This document shows, one piece after another, positions 26,705 to 35,756 of a stretch of DNA of 64,000 bases. The position numbers were made by a program, and so were the translations under genes. Numbering within the stretch: the first letter of the stretch is position 1; every line of letters begins with the position of its first letter. This DNA comes from Polyangiaceae bacterium (GTDB lineage: Bacteria > Myxococcota_A > Polyangia > Polyangiales > Polyangiaceae). The notes under the pieces are model-generated. The model worked only from the letters and a program-made list of their open reading frames with translations, made no database searches and had not been told where the DNA came from. The stretch lies in the NCBI GenBank assembly GCA_041389725.1, contig JAWKRG010000008.1, forward strand, positions 62,001 through 126,000. Direction: 5' to 3'.

Positions 26705-29296
26705 CTAGCGGAGCTCCGGCATTGCGGCGCGTAGGCGCGCCAGCTCCGGCTCTCGCGTGCGGTCGCCAGCGCGTGCCAGCCCTTCGAGGGCGGCGAGACG
26801 GGTGCGGCTTGGCTCGCTCGAGAGCGTGGCGAGGGCTGCGCGAAACACCATCGCTGCTTCCCTTCGATGGCCGACGGCCAGTTCGGCGCGCCCCACGGCA
26901 TTCGAGAGTTCCGGGGCTACGTCTTTGCCGAGCGCGCGCCACGCGGCGAGCAGCGCAGCGGCATCGGACGCGGCCTCGGGGACGCGCTCGATGCGCAGCG
27001 CACTTTCGCGCACGGCGTCCAGCGAGATCGAGTCGCGCCTCTTCAGCTCCGCGGGGGCGCCGACCTCGGAAAGGCGCGCAGCAACCTCCAACTCGGGATC
27101 GAGCTTCGCCGCGGAAAGGTAAAGCTCGCTGGCCGCGCGACGGTCGCCGCGAGCGGCGGCGGCATCGCCGCGAGCCAGATCGATCTCACCGAGGCGGCGG
27201 TGAGCGGCGCCGTGAACGCGCACGCGGATGGCGCGCGCTCGCTGCAGGTCGCGTTCCGCGTCTGCGAGCTTGCCAGCTTCGACGAGGGTGCGGGCGCGCC
27301 GTAGCAGGCTGGTGGCCACTGCGCGATCGTCGTGCCCGTACGCCTCGCGTCGAAGCCGCAGAGCGCGCGCGTGCCGCTCGAGAGCGATGGCAATCCGACC
27401 GCGGACGCGTGCCACCGCTGCCAGCTTGTCCAGGTACAGCCCCAGACCCGGGTGCCCCGGTCCAAGGGCGGCTTCGGCCAACTCGAAAGCGCGAGTGAAG
27501 GCAGCCTCTGCGGCCGCGGGGCGACCGCGAGCCAGCTCCACTGAGCCGAGGTTCATCTCCAGTAGCGCGCGCTGGTCACCGCGTAGTTCGTCCTTCTCGC
27601 CGAGGGCGCGCTTCAACAAGAGCTGCGCGCGCCCGAGATCCCCCGTTGCTCGACACGCCTCGGCTTCGATGCCATCGATCTCCGAGGCGCCAGCTCCAGC
27701 TCGAGCCACGGCGGCACGCGCAAAGGGCGCCCACTCCAACGCGCGCGCGGGGGACCCGTCGAACAGCTCCGAGCGGAGTAGACGCGCCCACACCTCGACG
27801 GTCACCGCGTCGGCGTGACCGGCGGCCGCGTCCTCCAACGCCGTTCGAAGGTGAGTCTGCGCGTCTGCGTCCATTCCGAGCCGCGCTTCGGCGGAACCGA
27901 GAAGCAAGAGCAGCGCAGCGCGGAAAGGGGGAACGCGGAGATCGCGGGTATCTTTCTCGAGTTCCATCGCCAGGTCTCGCGCGACGCGGTAGCGGCCGAG
28001 GGAATACGCTACCCAAGCCCGGTCGAGGCGACGTTCTTCTTGCTGCGCCCGGCCGCGGAGGGCCTCGGGCAACTCCGACGCATCCGCCAGGCTTTCGCAG
28101 CGCTCTGGGCGTGGAAGTGACGCGATGGCTCCCGCGACGTTTTCCTTCTCCGAAGGATCGAGGGGCGCAGCGAGTGCCGCAGCCAGCGCGCGCAGGCGAT
28201 CGAAGCGGCGATCGAGACAACGCATGCGGAGTTCGAGCTGGGCTTCGGTCTGCCCGCGGTGGACTCGGGTGGCCTCGCACACACGGCGATGGCTGCCCGA
28301 CCACGTATCTAGAAGGTGGACGAAATCGTCGCCGGTTTTCTTCGCCCACGGGGCATTCCCCAAGTTGGCGCGAATGCTCGCGATGTCGGCGGGCGTGAAT
28401 GCCGCAGCGACGCGCGCTTCGCCACCGCCGCACTCGTCTCGGCTCTTGCCCTGCTGATAGCCCGCTGCCGCGGCGAGCACCAAGCCCGCACTGCCTAGAA
28501 GCAGGGTGCTCCGTCGGACCCGGCGATCGTGGCCCATTTGGCGCGCGATGTCGTCCATCGACGGGAAGCGTTTGCTCGGATCTTGGGCCAGAGTCCGCTC
28601 CACCAGGCGCGACACCCACCCGGGCACTTTGCGCCGAGTCCCAGGCGGGCGGTGGCCGTGAAGCGCTTCGAACACAGTGACCCCGAAGCCGTACTGATCC
28701 GAAGCGGGCGTCGCGGCCATGCCCGCCAGCACTTCGGGAGCAACGTAGCCAGGCGTTCCGGAACGTTCCGGCGCATCGCCGCTCGTGCTCGCCACGCCGA
28801 AGTCGACCAAGCGCGGCCGATCGAGACCGATGACGATGTTGTCGGGCTTCACGTCTCGGTGAACCACGCCGGCTCGGTGAACCGCGGCGAGCCCATCGGC
28901 GATCTGCTGCAGGGTCGCCAGCACCTCTCGCCACGGTCTGCCGTCGCCGATCCAATGTCGCAGGGACTTCCCCGGAGCGAGCTCCATCACGATCGAGATG
29001 ACTTCGTCGACTTCCACCGCGTCGTAGACGGTCACGACGTTCGGATGATTGAGTTTGCCCAAAAGCCGCGCCTCGCGAAGCACGCGTTCCCGGGTCGACT
29101 TCTCGCCGCGGAGTATCTTCACCGCCACCTTGCGATCGAGCTTCGGATCGTAGGCCGCGAACACCGTGCCCATGCCGCCCTCGCCCAGCGGCGCCAAGAT
29201 CACCCATCGACCGATGCGGGGAGCGTGCTCCTGCCCGAACAGCTGGCGTCGGACTTGCGCTTTGAGCAGCTCGTCGGTGAGATCGCGTTCTGCCAT
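26705..29296 (-). CDS. Ser/Thr protein kinase with TM segment and TPR-rich C-terminus
   Basis: The ATG at 29296 (MAERDLTDEL) gives 862 residues; the open frame upstream overlaps the divergent gene and is not kinase-like. The kinase domain has the Gly loop LGEGGMGTV (38-46), Lys60, HRD at 146-148, DFG at 165-167 and PEVL. A single hydrophobic helix lies at about 262-280. The remaining 580 residues are helical repeats of TPR type (for example AYSLGRYRVARDLAMELE and LGSVELARGRPAAAEAAFTRA). This is a common myxobacterial kinase layout. It is divergent from an ECF sigma gene with only 46 bp between them, suggesting joint control or a shared pathway. Confidence 0.92.
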   Translation of the reverse strand: MAERDLTDELLKAQVRRQLFGQEHAPRIGRWVILAPLGEGGMGTVFAAYDPKLDRKVAVKILRGEKSTRERVLREARLLGKLNHPNVVTVYDAVEVDEVISIVMELAPGKSLRHWIGDGRPWREVLATLQQIADGLAAVHRAGVVHRDVKPDNIVIGLDRPRLVDFGVASTSGDAPERSGTPGYVAPEVLAGMAATPASDQYGFGVTVFEALHGHRPPGTRRKVPGWVSRLVERTLAQDPSKRFPSMDDIARQMGHDRRVRRSTLLLGSAGLVLAAAAGYQQGKSRDECGGGEARVAAAFTPADIASIRANLGNAPWAKKTGDDFVHLLDTWSGSHRRVCEATRVHRGQTEAQLELRMRCLDRRFDRLRALAAALAAPLDPSEKENVAGAIASLPRPERCESLADASELPEALRGRAQQEERRLDRAWVAYSLGRYRVARDLAMELEKDTRDLRVPPFRAALLLLLGSAEARLGMDADAQTHLRTALEDAAAGHADAVTVEVWARLLRSELFDGSPARALEWAPFARAAVARAGAGASEIDGIEAEACRATGDLGRAQLLLKRALGEKDELRGDQRALLEMNLGSVELARGRPAAAEAAFTRAFELAEAALGPGHPGLGLYLDKLAAVARVRGRIAIALERHARALRLRREAYGHDDRAVATSLLRRARTLVEAGKLADAERDLQRARAIRVRVHGAAHRRLGEIDLARGDAAAARGDRRAASELYLSAAKLDPELEVAARLSEVGAPAELKRRDSISLDAVRESALRIERVPEAASDAAALLAAWRALGKDVAPELSNAVGRAELAVGHRREAAMVFRAALATLSSEPSRTRLAALEGLARAGDRTREPELARLRAAMPELR

Positions 29297-29342
29297 CGAT
29301 TGCACCGAACCCGGGGAGACGCTATCACACCGTAATACAGGC

Positions 29343-29936
29343 GTGCTTTCGGATCCTGAGCTCCTCGAGCAGTGGCGTGGCGGAGACACTCGCGCGGGTG
29401 AGGAGCTCCTCGAGCGGCATTGGTCGAGCATCAGTCGCTTTTTCAGAGCGAAGGTTGGTGAGGACGGCGCCGATCTCATTTCGCAAACCTTCTTGGCCGC
29501 GGTGGAAGGGCGCGACCGGATCGGAGGCGACAGCGTTCGTGGCTACTTGTTCGCCGTGGCGCGTCGACGTCTGGCGGACCATTTCCGCAAGGTCCATCAG
29601 GCGCCCAGCGCGGATCTCTCGGTGAGTTCGCTCGCGGATCTGAGGACTGGACCGGCAACAGCCCATGCGCGCAAAGAGCGGCGTGAGCTCCTTGCTCGGG
29701 CGCTCTCGCTGATCCCGTTGGACGATCAGATTGCGCTCGAGCTCTTGTACTTCGAGGAACTCCCGACTGCGGACATCGCGCGCGTCTTGGAGGTGGGGGA
29801 CAACACCGTCCGCAGCCGGCTAGCACGGGCGCGGGATCGCCTTCGACGTGCACTGGTCGAGCTCGGGTCGGATGCGGAGGTAGACGCGGCGGAGGCCGAA
29901 CTCACGCAAAAGAAGCCAATGGAATCGGGCAGTTGA
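29343..29936 (+). CDS. ECF (RpoE-like) RNA polymerase sigma factor
   Basis: The GTG at 29343 gives 197 residues beginning VLSDPELLEQWRGGD. Region 2 (LLERHWSSISRFFRAKVG, DLISQTFLAAVEGRDR) and region 4 (LEELPTADIARVLEVGDN-like helix, VRSRLARARDRLRRAL) are clear. No anti-sigma gene follows; the neighbour is a divergent Ser/Thr kinase-TPR gene, so control by phosphorylation is a possibility (inference). The next gene is a phospholipase D-like lipoprotein. Confidence 0.9.
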   Translation: MLSDPELLEQWRGGDTRAGEELLERHWSSISRFFRAKVGEDGADLISQTFLAAVEGRDRIGGDSVRGYLFAVARRRLADHFRKVHQAPSADLSVSSLADLRTGPATAHARKERRELLARALSLIPLDDQIALELLYFEELPTADIARVLEVGDNTVRSRLARARDRLRRALVELGSDAEVDAAEAELTQKKPMESGS

Positions 29937-29943
29937 AGAAAAT

Positions 29944-29957
29944 CCGCCCTCGGGCGG
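29944..29957. terminator. GC-rich hairpin after the ECF sigma gene
   Basis: CCGCC-CTCG-GGCGG, extendable by one C-G pair, lies 7 bp after the sigma-factor stop. A-rich sequence precedes it (AGAAAAT), so a T tract follows only on the reverse strand. Termination is possible but not secure. Confidence 0.3.
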
Positions 29958-29994
29958 GATCATCGGCCGGGCTCGAGCGACTTCCCCCCGAACC

Positions 29995-31164
29995 ATGAAG
30001 CGCTCGATCCCCGTATTTCTCGCCCTTGCTCTCGCCGCGTGCACCGTCGAATCCCCGCCGCAGCCGACCTATTCGACGACGGGCGGCTCCGCGGGGATCC
30101 CCGCGCTATCCGCTGGCGCCGCTGGCCTGGGCTCCGCCGGCGCGGGCGGCGCAGCAGGCGCGCCCGACGCCGGGATGGGTGGTGCTGCCGGACAAGTCGT
30201 CGGCGGCGCAGCAGGCGTCAGCGGCGCCAGTGCGGCCGGCGCCGGTGGAGCCACTCCCGCATGCTCCGAACTCGACCCGCGGCAAGTGCCCGCCGAGGTC
30301 TCGGTTCTGCCTGACGCCGGGGAAGCGCCCTTCGTCAATGCGCTGCAGGCTGCGCAGTCGTCCATCGACGTGATGGTGTACCAGATGGGCTACGGCGGAG
30401 TGCTCGACAACATCCAAGCGAAAGCCAAGAGCGGTGTGAAGGTTCGCGTGATCCTCGACTTGGCGCAGAAGAAGGTGAATCAGAAGTACATGGACGCCTT
30501 GGTCGCTGCAGGGGCGCAGGTCGAATGGAGCGATCCTGGGTTCACCTACATGCACGCGAAGCTGATCCTGGTGGACGACAAGGTCGCGGTGATCTCGACG
30601 GGGAACTACCTCAAGAGCTACATGCTCAAGGAACGCAACTTCGTCGTCACGAATCGCGATCCGTGGGATGTTGCCAACCTCGTTTCGCTGTTCCAAGCGG
30701 ATTGGCAGCGGCTGAGTCCCATGCTGGATTGCACCCGGCTGTTGGTCTCTCCCATCAACGCGCGAGCGCGCATTCTGAGTCTGATCAACGGCGCTAGCTC
30801 CACGCTCACCATCGAGTCCATGCAGTTCGCGGACAGCGCGGTCCGAGATGCGGTAGCGGCGCGCAAAGCCGCCGGAGTCGACGTGCGCGTGCTCCTCGCT
30901 TCGCCCAGTTGGATCGACGCCAATCAGGCCGCAGCGACGTTCCTGTCCTCCCACGGCATCGAAGCGCGCTATCTGACGAGCCCCAGCGTCCATGTCAAAG
31001 CGATCGTCGCGGATGGGGCTCGCGCCTACGCCGGCTCCGAGAATCTGTCTTATACATCGCTGAGCAAGAACCGCGAGGTGGGAGTGGTGATGACCGACTC
31101 GGCGGCCGTGAGCGCGGTGGTCTCCACCTTCGACAAGGATTGGGCGAAGGCGACGCCGTTCTGA
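29995..31164 (+). CDS. Phospholipase D-like (two HKD motifs) tethered lipoprotein
   Basis: The 389-residue product has lipobox LAAC (Cys16) and a Gly/Ala-rich linker (about 29-86). The PLD-superfamily domain has both catalytic motifs: H187-x-K189-x4-D194 (HAKLILVDD) and H333-x-K335-x4-D340 (HVKAIVADG), each followed by a Gly/Ser-Asn element (STGN, GSEN). A single-chain enzyme with both HKDs can hydrolyse phosphodiester bonds of phospholipids or nucleic acids; which one is unknown. It should act outside the inner membrane. Confidence 0.88.
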   Translation: MKRSIPVFLALALAACTVESPPQPTYSTTGGSAGIPALSAGAAGLGSAGAGGAAGAPDAGMGGAAGQVVGGAAGVSGASAAGAGGATPACSELDPRQVPAEVSVLPDAGEAPFVNALQAAQSSIDVMVYQMGYGGVLDNIQAKAKSGVKVRVILDLAQKKVNQKYMDALVAAGAQVEWSDPGFTYMHAKLILVDDKVAVISTGNYLKSYMLKERNFVVTNRDPWDVANLVSLFQADWQRLSPMLDCTRLLVSPINARARILSLINGASSTLTIESMQFADSAVRDAVAARKAAGVDVRVLLASPSWIDANQAAATFLSSHGIEARYLTSPSVHVKAIVADGARAYAGSENLSYTSLSKNREVGVVMTDSAAVSAVVSTFDKDWAKATPF

Positions 31165-31177
31165 GAACGTCGTCGCG

Positions 31178-32074
31178 TCAGTCTTCGGGCAAGGGCTCGT
31201 ATTCGCCACTCACGACGCGACCGAGGAATCGCGTAACGGCCTCGACGCGCGGTGAGCGCGCGAGTTCGGCGTGAACGGCTTGCCAGATGACGCGGGGCTC
31301 CGGCTCGCTTTCCGTGTTCAGGCGCTGGAAGGTCGGGTCCCCGTCGGCCACCGACCGTGGCAAGAGCGCGATGCCGAGGCCAGCAGCCGTTGCCGAAACG
31401 ATACTGCTCACGCTGTCCGAGCGCAGGACCACGCGCGCCCCGTCCAGGCGCTTGTCCAGCCAGTCGTTTTCGATGGCGAAGGGACGGGCAGCGGCGAAGG
31501 CGAGCACTTGATGGCCGGCCAGACTGCGCTCCGGATCGGCGGGGCGCCCGCGCTGCTCCAGATAGCTGCGCGAGGCGTAGAGGGCGAGGTGCACGCTGGC
31601 CATCTTTTTGATCACCAGGTTCGGCTCGTGGGGTCGCGTCAGGCGCAACGCGATGTCCGCCTCGCGCCGGGCCAGATTCACGGAGCGCGCCGTGCAATTG
31701 AGGTCGATGGCGAGCTCAGGATGCTCGTCGGCAAAGCTGCATAGGTAGGGTGCGATGAAACGCGTGCCGATCATCTCAGTGACGCTGACTCGCACGGTGC
31801 CGCTCAAGCGTTGGTCGGCACCGACGACTCGTCGCTCCAGTGCCAGCACCTGGTCTTCGATGCGCTCGGCGTGGGGCAGCAGGTCGCGCCCGGCTTGAGT
31901 GAGGGCGTAGCCGTCTGGCGTGCGATCGAACAGTCGCGCGCCGACGCGATCTTCGAGCGCGGTCAGGCGACGTCCGACCGTGGTGGCGTTCACCTTCAGG
32001 CGTCGCGCCGCCTGCGCCAAGGTCGCCGCGCGACTCAAGGCCAAGAAGTGCCGCAGATCGTCCCAGTCCAGCAT
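31178..32074 (-). CDS. LysR family transcriptional regulator
   Basis: The 298-residue protein starts MLDWDDLRHFLALSRAATLA and has a LysR HTH (AARRLKVNATTVGRRLTALE) plus the linker GARLFDRTPDGY. The C-terminal effector domain starts near SGTVRVSVTEMIG. It is divergent from the alpha/beta hydrolase gene at 32362, the likely target. Two copies of TTGCAGCGCG lie in the shared gap. Confidence 0.9.
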   Translation of the reverse strand: MLDWDDLRHFLALSRAATLAQAARRLKVNATTVGRRLTALEDRVGARLFDRTPDGYALTQAGRDLLPHAERIEDQVLALERRVVGADQRLSGTVRVSVTEMIGTRFIAPYLCSFADEHPELAIDLNCTARSVNLARREADIALRLTRPHEPNLVIKKMASVHLALYASRSYLEQRGRPADPERSLAGHQVLAFAAARPFAIENDWLDKRLDGARVVLRSDSVSSIVSATAAGLGIALLPRSVADGDPTFQRLNTESEPEPRVIWQAVHAELARSPRVEAVTRFLGRVVSGEYEPLPED

Positions 32075-32361
32075 CCGCTCACAAGCCTACCTCAGGCTGA
32101 TTCAGCGACCGAAAGGAAAGCGGCCACGGTGTCGTCGGCTGAGTGCCTGGCCAGCGTCGGGCTCGACGCGGACCACCCTGTGGCTTGCTGCTGCACAGCT
32201 AGCGTTCGCTGCAGTGTCGCAGTCGCGTTCTGCAGGATTGCAGCGCGTCGAGGGCGCTCGATGCGTGGGCGCAACGGAGATGCGTGCGGAGCGCGCCGCC
32301 GCAGACGCGAACTGCGAAGTTGCAGCGCGACATCTTCGCGACGCGGCTCAAAGCTCGAGAC

Positions 32362-33324
32362 ATGACGAGCGAAACTTCGGACGCAACTTTCGAATCCTAT
32401 CGTGTGGCCGCGAGTGATGGCTTCGCCCTTGGCGTATCCCGCGTCGGTCGCGTTGGTGACGCGCGAGGCGTGGTGGTGGTGAACTGTGCGATGGCGGTGC
32501 CGCAGCGCTTCTATCGCGCCTATGCTAGCGAGCTGGCGCAGGCGGGATACTGCGTCGTCACCTACGACTACCGTGGAGTGGGGGAGAGCCGACCGCTGCC
32601 CTTGGCAGGGTTCCAGGCTACGGCCCGACAGTGGGCCGAGCGCGATGCGCGCGCCGTGTTGCACCACGCGCGAGAGTTGGCGAGGGACCGACCCGTGCTG
32701 ACCGTGGGACACAGCTTTGGCGGCCAACTAGCGGGCATCATCGACGAAGCAAGAGACGTGCAGGGTGCGCTGATGGTGGGCGCCCAACTGGGGTACGTCC
32801 GGCACTTTTCCCCGGCGATGCGTGCCCGCATGCTATTTGGGTTCAGGCTCTCGTTTCCGGCGCTCGACAAGATTTGGGGCTACGTGCCGGGTCGCTTCGG
32901 CTTGGGCGAAGATCTGCCTTCGGGTGTCGTCGAAGAGTGGGCGCGTTGGTGTCTGTCGCCGGGCTACTTGCTCGACCACGTGCCAGAGGCCCGGCGTCGC
33001 TTCGCCCATTTCGACAAGCCCACATTGTTCTACAGCTTCACCGACGACCAGTACGCACCCTCGGCGGCAGTTGCGGCGCTGACGCAGGCGTTGATCGACG
33101 CACCGCTGACCCACCGACGCTTCGCGCCGGGGGAACTCGACGCCGCGCACGTCGGGCACTTCGGCTTCTTTCGCCCCGAGCGCAGGGAGCTGTGGATCGA
33201 GTCGGTGCGCTTCTTCGATGCGATCGTCGAAGGGCGTCCCTCGCCACTGCGCAGCCGCTTGCCCTCGGATCTGGAGATCGGCACCGAAGACGTGCTCATG
33301 GACTTGGAGTATGGCCGCGCCTGA
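32362..33324 (+). CDS. Alpha/beta hydrolase (YheT/CocE-like serine hydrolase family)
   Basis: The ATG at 32362 gives 320 residues. The nucleophile elbow is GHSFGG (Ser at about 119). An oxyanion-region strand YCVVTYDYRGVGES is present, and a likely catalytic His is in AAHVGHFGFFRPE near the C-terminus. The order fits small-molecule esterases and hydrolases. The substrate is unknown. The gene is divergent from LysR across a 287-bp gap that holds TGCAG-rich repeats but no other gene I can see. Confidence 0.82.
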   Translation: MTSETSDATFESYRVAASDGFALGVSRVGRVGDARGVVVVNCAMAVPQRFYRAYASELAQAGYCVVTYDYRGVGESRPLPLAGFQATARQWAERDARAVLHHARELARDRPVLTVGHSFGGQLAGIIDEARDVQGALMVGAQLGYVRHFSPAMRARMLFGFRLSFPALDKIWGYVPGRFGLGEDLPSGVVEEWARWCLSPGYLLDHVPEARRRFAHFDKPTLFYSFTDDQYAPSAAVAALTQALIDAPLTHRRFAPGELDAAHVGHFGFFRPERRELWIESVRFFDAIVEGRPSPLRSRLPSDLEIGTEDVLMDLEYGRA

Positions 33325-33428
33325 CGACACGGCGTAGCCGCGCGCACTTGTTGCGCAACACGCCCCGGGACGGCGGGGCGATAAGATGTCCCTAGGTACT
33401 AGGCCGGGCGAAAAGGGGACACAGCAAG

Positions 33429-33560
33429 ATGGGGCGAATCGCAGACTGGGCAGTAGTGGCAGCACTGGTGAGTCTACCTGCACTGGCGTGGGCGCAGCCC
33501 TCGGGTAGCGCGGGGGCGTCGGGAGCGGAGGCGTCGAACGGTGGGCGGCGGCTTGGTTGA
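33429..33560 (+). CDS. Possible 43-residue secreted peptide or gene remnant
   Basis: MGRIADWAVVAALVSLPALA followed by WA-QPSGS looks like a complete signal peptide with an AxA-type cleavage site; the mature part is only about 21 residues (Gly/Ser/Ala-rich, ending GGRRLG). An AAAAGGGG run lies upstream. A small palindrome (CCTAG-N3-CTAGG, 33391-33403) precedes it. It may be a truncated start of a larger secreted protein or a true small peptide. Confidence 0.4.
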   Translation: MGRIADWAVVAALVSLPALAWAQPSGSAGASGAEASNGGRRLG

Positions 33561-33584
33561 CCGAGCCGCGGGCGACGGTGCACT

Positions 33585-34253
33585 TCACGAGTCGAGCAAC
33601 GCGATGATGTCGCGATTCTCGAGCACGGGGTCGGAATGATTCCCAGTGCCATGGAGCGCGGCGTGCACCAAGGCGTCCGCGAGCTGGGTGGAGGTGATGC
33701 TGTACTTGGGCCCGAGGGCGCGGAGCATCGGATAGAGGGCGCGGGTGAGGCGGTAGCTGAAGTTGGGCTCGCTGCGCTTGGTCACGGGGTAGATGTAGCC
33801 AGGTCGGAAGATGTGCACTCGAGGAAAGCCCGTGGCGAGCAGTGCGTTTTCCGCGGCGCCCTTGTAGCGTGCGAAGGCCATGCGGCTGCGCTCGCTTGGA
33901 TCGGCGCCGCTGCCGCTGAGGAAGCAGAACACCGCGCCAGGGGAGTGTTCGTGCAGGGCGTGAGCGAAGCTGACGAGATAGTCCGTCGTGATGCGCTTGA
34001 ACACGGCGTCGCTAACGCTGCCTGTGTACGCCCCCAAGCAGAACAGTGCGATGTCTTGGTCTTCCATCGCGTCGGCGCAGGCCGACAGATCGAGGAAGTC
34101 CTCGTGCACGACTTCCCGCAGCTTGGGATGTTCCATGCCCGTTGCTCGGCGGCCGAGGGTCGTAACTTTCGCCACCGCATCCGATGCCAAGCAGCGCTGC
34201 AGCACGAGCGTGCCGACCATGCCCGTGGCACCCGTCAGGATCACGTTGCTCAT
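33585..34253 (-). CDS. NAD(P)-binding atypical SDR-like protein
   Basis: The ATG at 34253 gives 222 residues with a Rossmann Gly motif MSNVILTGATGMVGTLVLQR at the N-terminus. Then follow DIALFCLGAYTGSVSD and FCFLSGSGADPSERSRMAFARYKGAAE (seen in two parts), with YKGAAE resembling the YxxxK site. It resembles the TIP30/HTATIP2-like NAD(P)H-binding group. Substrate and pathway are unknown. Confidence 0.85.
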   Translation of the reverse strand: MSNVILTGATGMVGTLVLQRCLASDAVAKVTTLGRRATGMEHPKLREVVHEDFLDLSACADAMEDQDIALFCLGAYTGSVSDAVFKRITTDYLVSFAHALHEHSPGAVFCFLSGSGADPSERSRMAFARYKGAAENALLATGFPRVHIFRPGYIYPVTKRSEPNFSYRLTRALYPMLRALGPKYSITSTQLADALVHAALHGTGNHSDPVLENRDIIALLDS

Positions 34254-34362
34254 CAAGCTGCGCAAGGATAGCGAGGTTGCGCCCCCCTGCCCAGCGCTGC
34301 ATCCAATCTCGTCACGACCCCGACGAGGGACTGTGGTCGCATCCGCCGCCGCGCCTCCGCGA

Positions 34363-34410
34363 CGCATTGAGCGCAGGTCCCCGCCAGGTTGCGGGCGCCG
34401 CATTGAGCGC
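34363..34410. repeat. Two 12-bp direct repeats upstream of a VOC gene
   Basis: CGCATTGAGCGC occurs at 34363-34374 and again at 34399-34410, 36 bp apart, in the gap before the VOC start at 34438. The spacing of about 3.4 helical turns would suit a regulator site, but it may be a local duplication. Confidence 0.5.
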
Positions 34411-34437
34411 CGCGCGGGACGATGCTAGCGGGGCTTC

Positions 34438-34800
34438 ATGTCTGACGCCGAGAGTCACGTTCACCACGCCATCGATTACCTGGAGATCTACGTGACGGAC
34501 ATGGCCGCCGCGCAGCGCTTCTACGGCGCGGCCTTCGGCTGGACGTTTACGGACTACGCTCCGACCTACGCTGGGATCCGTGGCGGCGAGCGCGAAATGG
34601 GGGGCCTCTGCGTTCGCGATGCGGTGACTCCGGGCGGCTCGCTCATCGTGCTGTTCTCGAAGGATCTCGACACGACCCTTGCGGCAGTGCGTGAGGCGGG
34701 CGGCGAGGTGGTCAAGGAGCCCTACGCCTTCCCCGGTGGGCGCCGATTCCACTTCGCGGACCCCAGCGGCAACGAGCTCGCGGTCTGGTCGGCGCTGTAG
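34438..34800 (+). CDS. VOC family protein
   Basis: The 120-residue glyoxalase-fold protein contains HAIDYLEIYVTDMAAAQRFYG at the start (first His/Glu metal-site strand) and GGRRFHFADPSGNELAVWS at the end (second-half Glu ligand). The middle strand reads GGSLIVLFSKDLDTTLAAV. It is the single-module type that dimerises; the enzyme reaction cannot be assigned. Confidence 0.88.
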   Translation: MSDAESHVHHAIDYLEIYVTDMAAAQRFYGAAFGWTFTDYAPTYAGIRGGEREMGGLCVRDAVTPGGSLIVLFSKDLDTTLAAVREAGGEVVKEPYAFPGGRRFHFADPSGNELAVWSAL

Positions 34801-34918
34801 TGCCTTCGCACTTCGGCGCCACCGCTCGCGCCTCCAGAGCCCGTCCCTTCGACGTTGCGGTGACCGCAGGGGCGGCGGGCGGTTTCCGTCGTTGCTGCCA
34901 AACTGCCCCGAGTGCGCT

Positions 34919-35368
34919 CTAGCCGCCGACGCCGAAGCGCTGACGAACCTCGGGGCGGAAGGCGAGGTAGATGCACGCCGCGTGCATGGCGCTGGCGGCA
35001 AAGAACATCGATGGGCCGAAGGTTCGGATCATGAAGAACGAGGGCCAGGGTGCCACCACGTGGATGGTGAAGGCGCTGAGCGCGTCCCAGATCGCCACCG
35101 CATTCCATGCTACGACGACCGCCCAGGCTGCCAGGCTCCTGCCGCGCAGTAGGAGAGCCGCGACCAGCAGTGCCGAGACGCCAATGACGGCGTCGCCCAG
35201 GAGCGGCATGAGCCAGGCGGCAGGCGGATCCGAAGGACCGGATCCGCCCGCGCGGGAGATGAACGCTAGGGTCATCGCCCGCCCAGCCAACATCAGCGTC
35301 AGCACGAGCAACGCAATGCGCGCGGTGCCCGTGCGTGTCTCAGTCGTGCTGGACGCCTCGACGCTCAT
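34919..35368 (-). CDS. Integral membrane protein of the tautomerase operon
   Basis: The ATG at 35368 overlaps the stop of the SRPBCC gene (ATGA) and gives 149 residues. Four hydrophobic stretches are visible: ARIALLVLTLMLAGRAMTLA, AWLMPLLGDAVIGVSALLVA, LAAWAVVVAWNAVAIWDALS and a last one near MFFAASAMHAACIYLAF. No family was recognised. It is the last gene of a three-gene operon. Confidence 0.78.
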   Translation of the reverse strand: MSVEASSTTETRTGTARIALLVLTLMLAGRAMTLAFISRAGGSGPSDPPAAWLMPLLGDAVIGVSALLVAALLLRGRSLAAWAVVVAWNAVAIWDALSAFTIHVVAPWPSFFMIRTFGPSMFFAASAMHAACIYLAFRPEVRQRFGVGG

Positions 35369-35754
35369 GGGAAGCGCGCCTCCAGCTTTCGGCATTCGTC
35401 GTCGATCATCTGTCCCAGGGGCCCGGCCAGTTCGTCGGGCGCCACGTCGGTGATCCACGTGAGTGCACTACGTCCCTCGCCGCCCGCCTCCACCGCCATG
35501 GACGCTGCGTGGAAGGTGAAGGGCAGGGGGCCCGCGGTGATGGTGTATGCGACGCGGCGCCGTGTCTGGTCCACGGAGATGATCTGTTCGGTGAGCTGCG
35601 CACCGTTCGCCAGTGTGCAGGACCTGGTACTGCCGTCGACCGCACTGTGTGAGATGCCGTCGAGCAGTTCGGAAATGCCACCTACGTCCGCCACCCGCTT
35701 CCAGAGCGTCTCCGCGTCGAGCGCGAGTTCCAGCTTCTTGTAGATCGTCGCCAT
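35365..35754 (-). CDS. SRPBCC (polyketide cyclase/START-like) family protein
   Basis: The 129-residue protein begins MATIYKKLELALDAETLWKRVAD and contains RSCTLANGAQLTEQIIS, RRVAYTITAGPLPF and a C-terminal helix PLGQMIDDECRKLE. This is the MxaD/BetV1-like branch of SRPBCC proteins with a hydrophobic cavity. It is 2 bp after the tautomerase stop and overlaps the membrane-protein start. The ligand is unknown; by context it may handle the same compound as the tautomerase. Confidence 0.88.
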   Translation of the reverse strand: MATIYKKLELALDAETLWKRVADVGGISELLDGISHSAVDGSTRSCTLANGAQLTEQIISVDQTRRRVAYTITAGPLPFTFHAASMAVEAGGEGRSALTWITDVAPDELAGPLGQMIDDECRKLEARFP

Positions 35755-35756
35755 GA

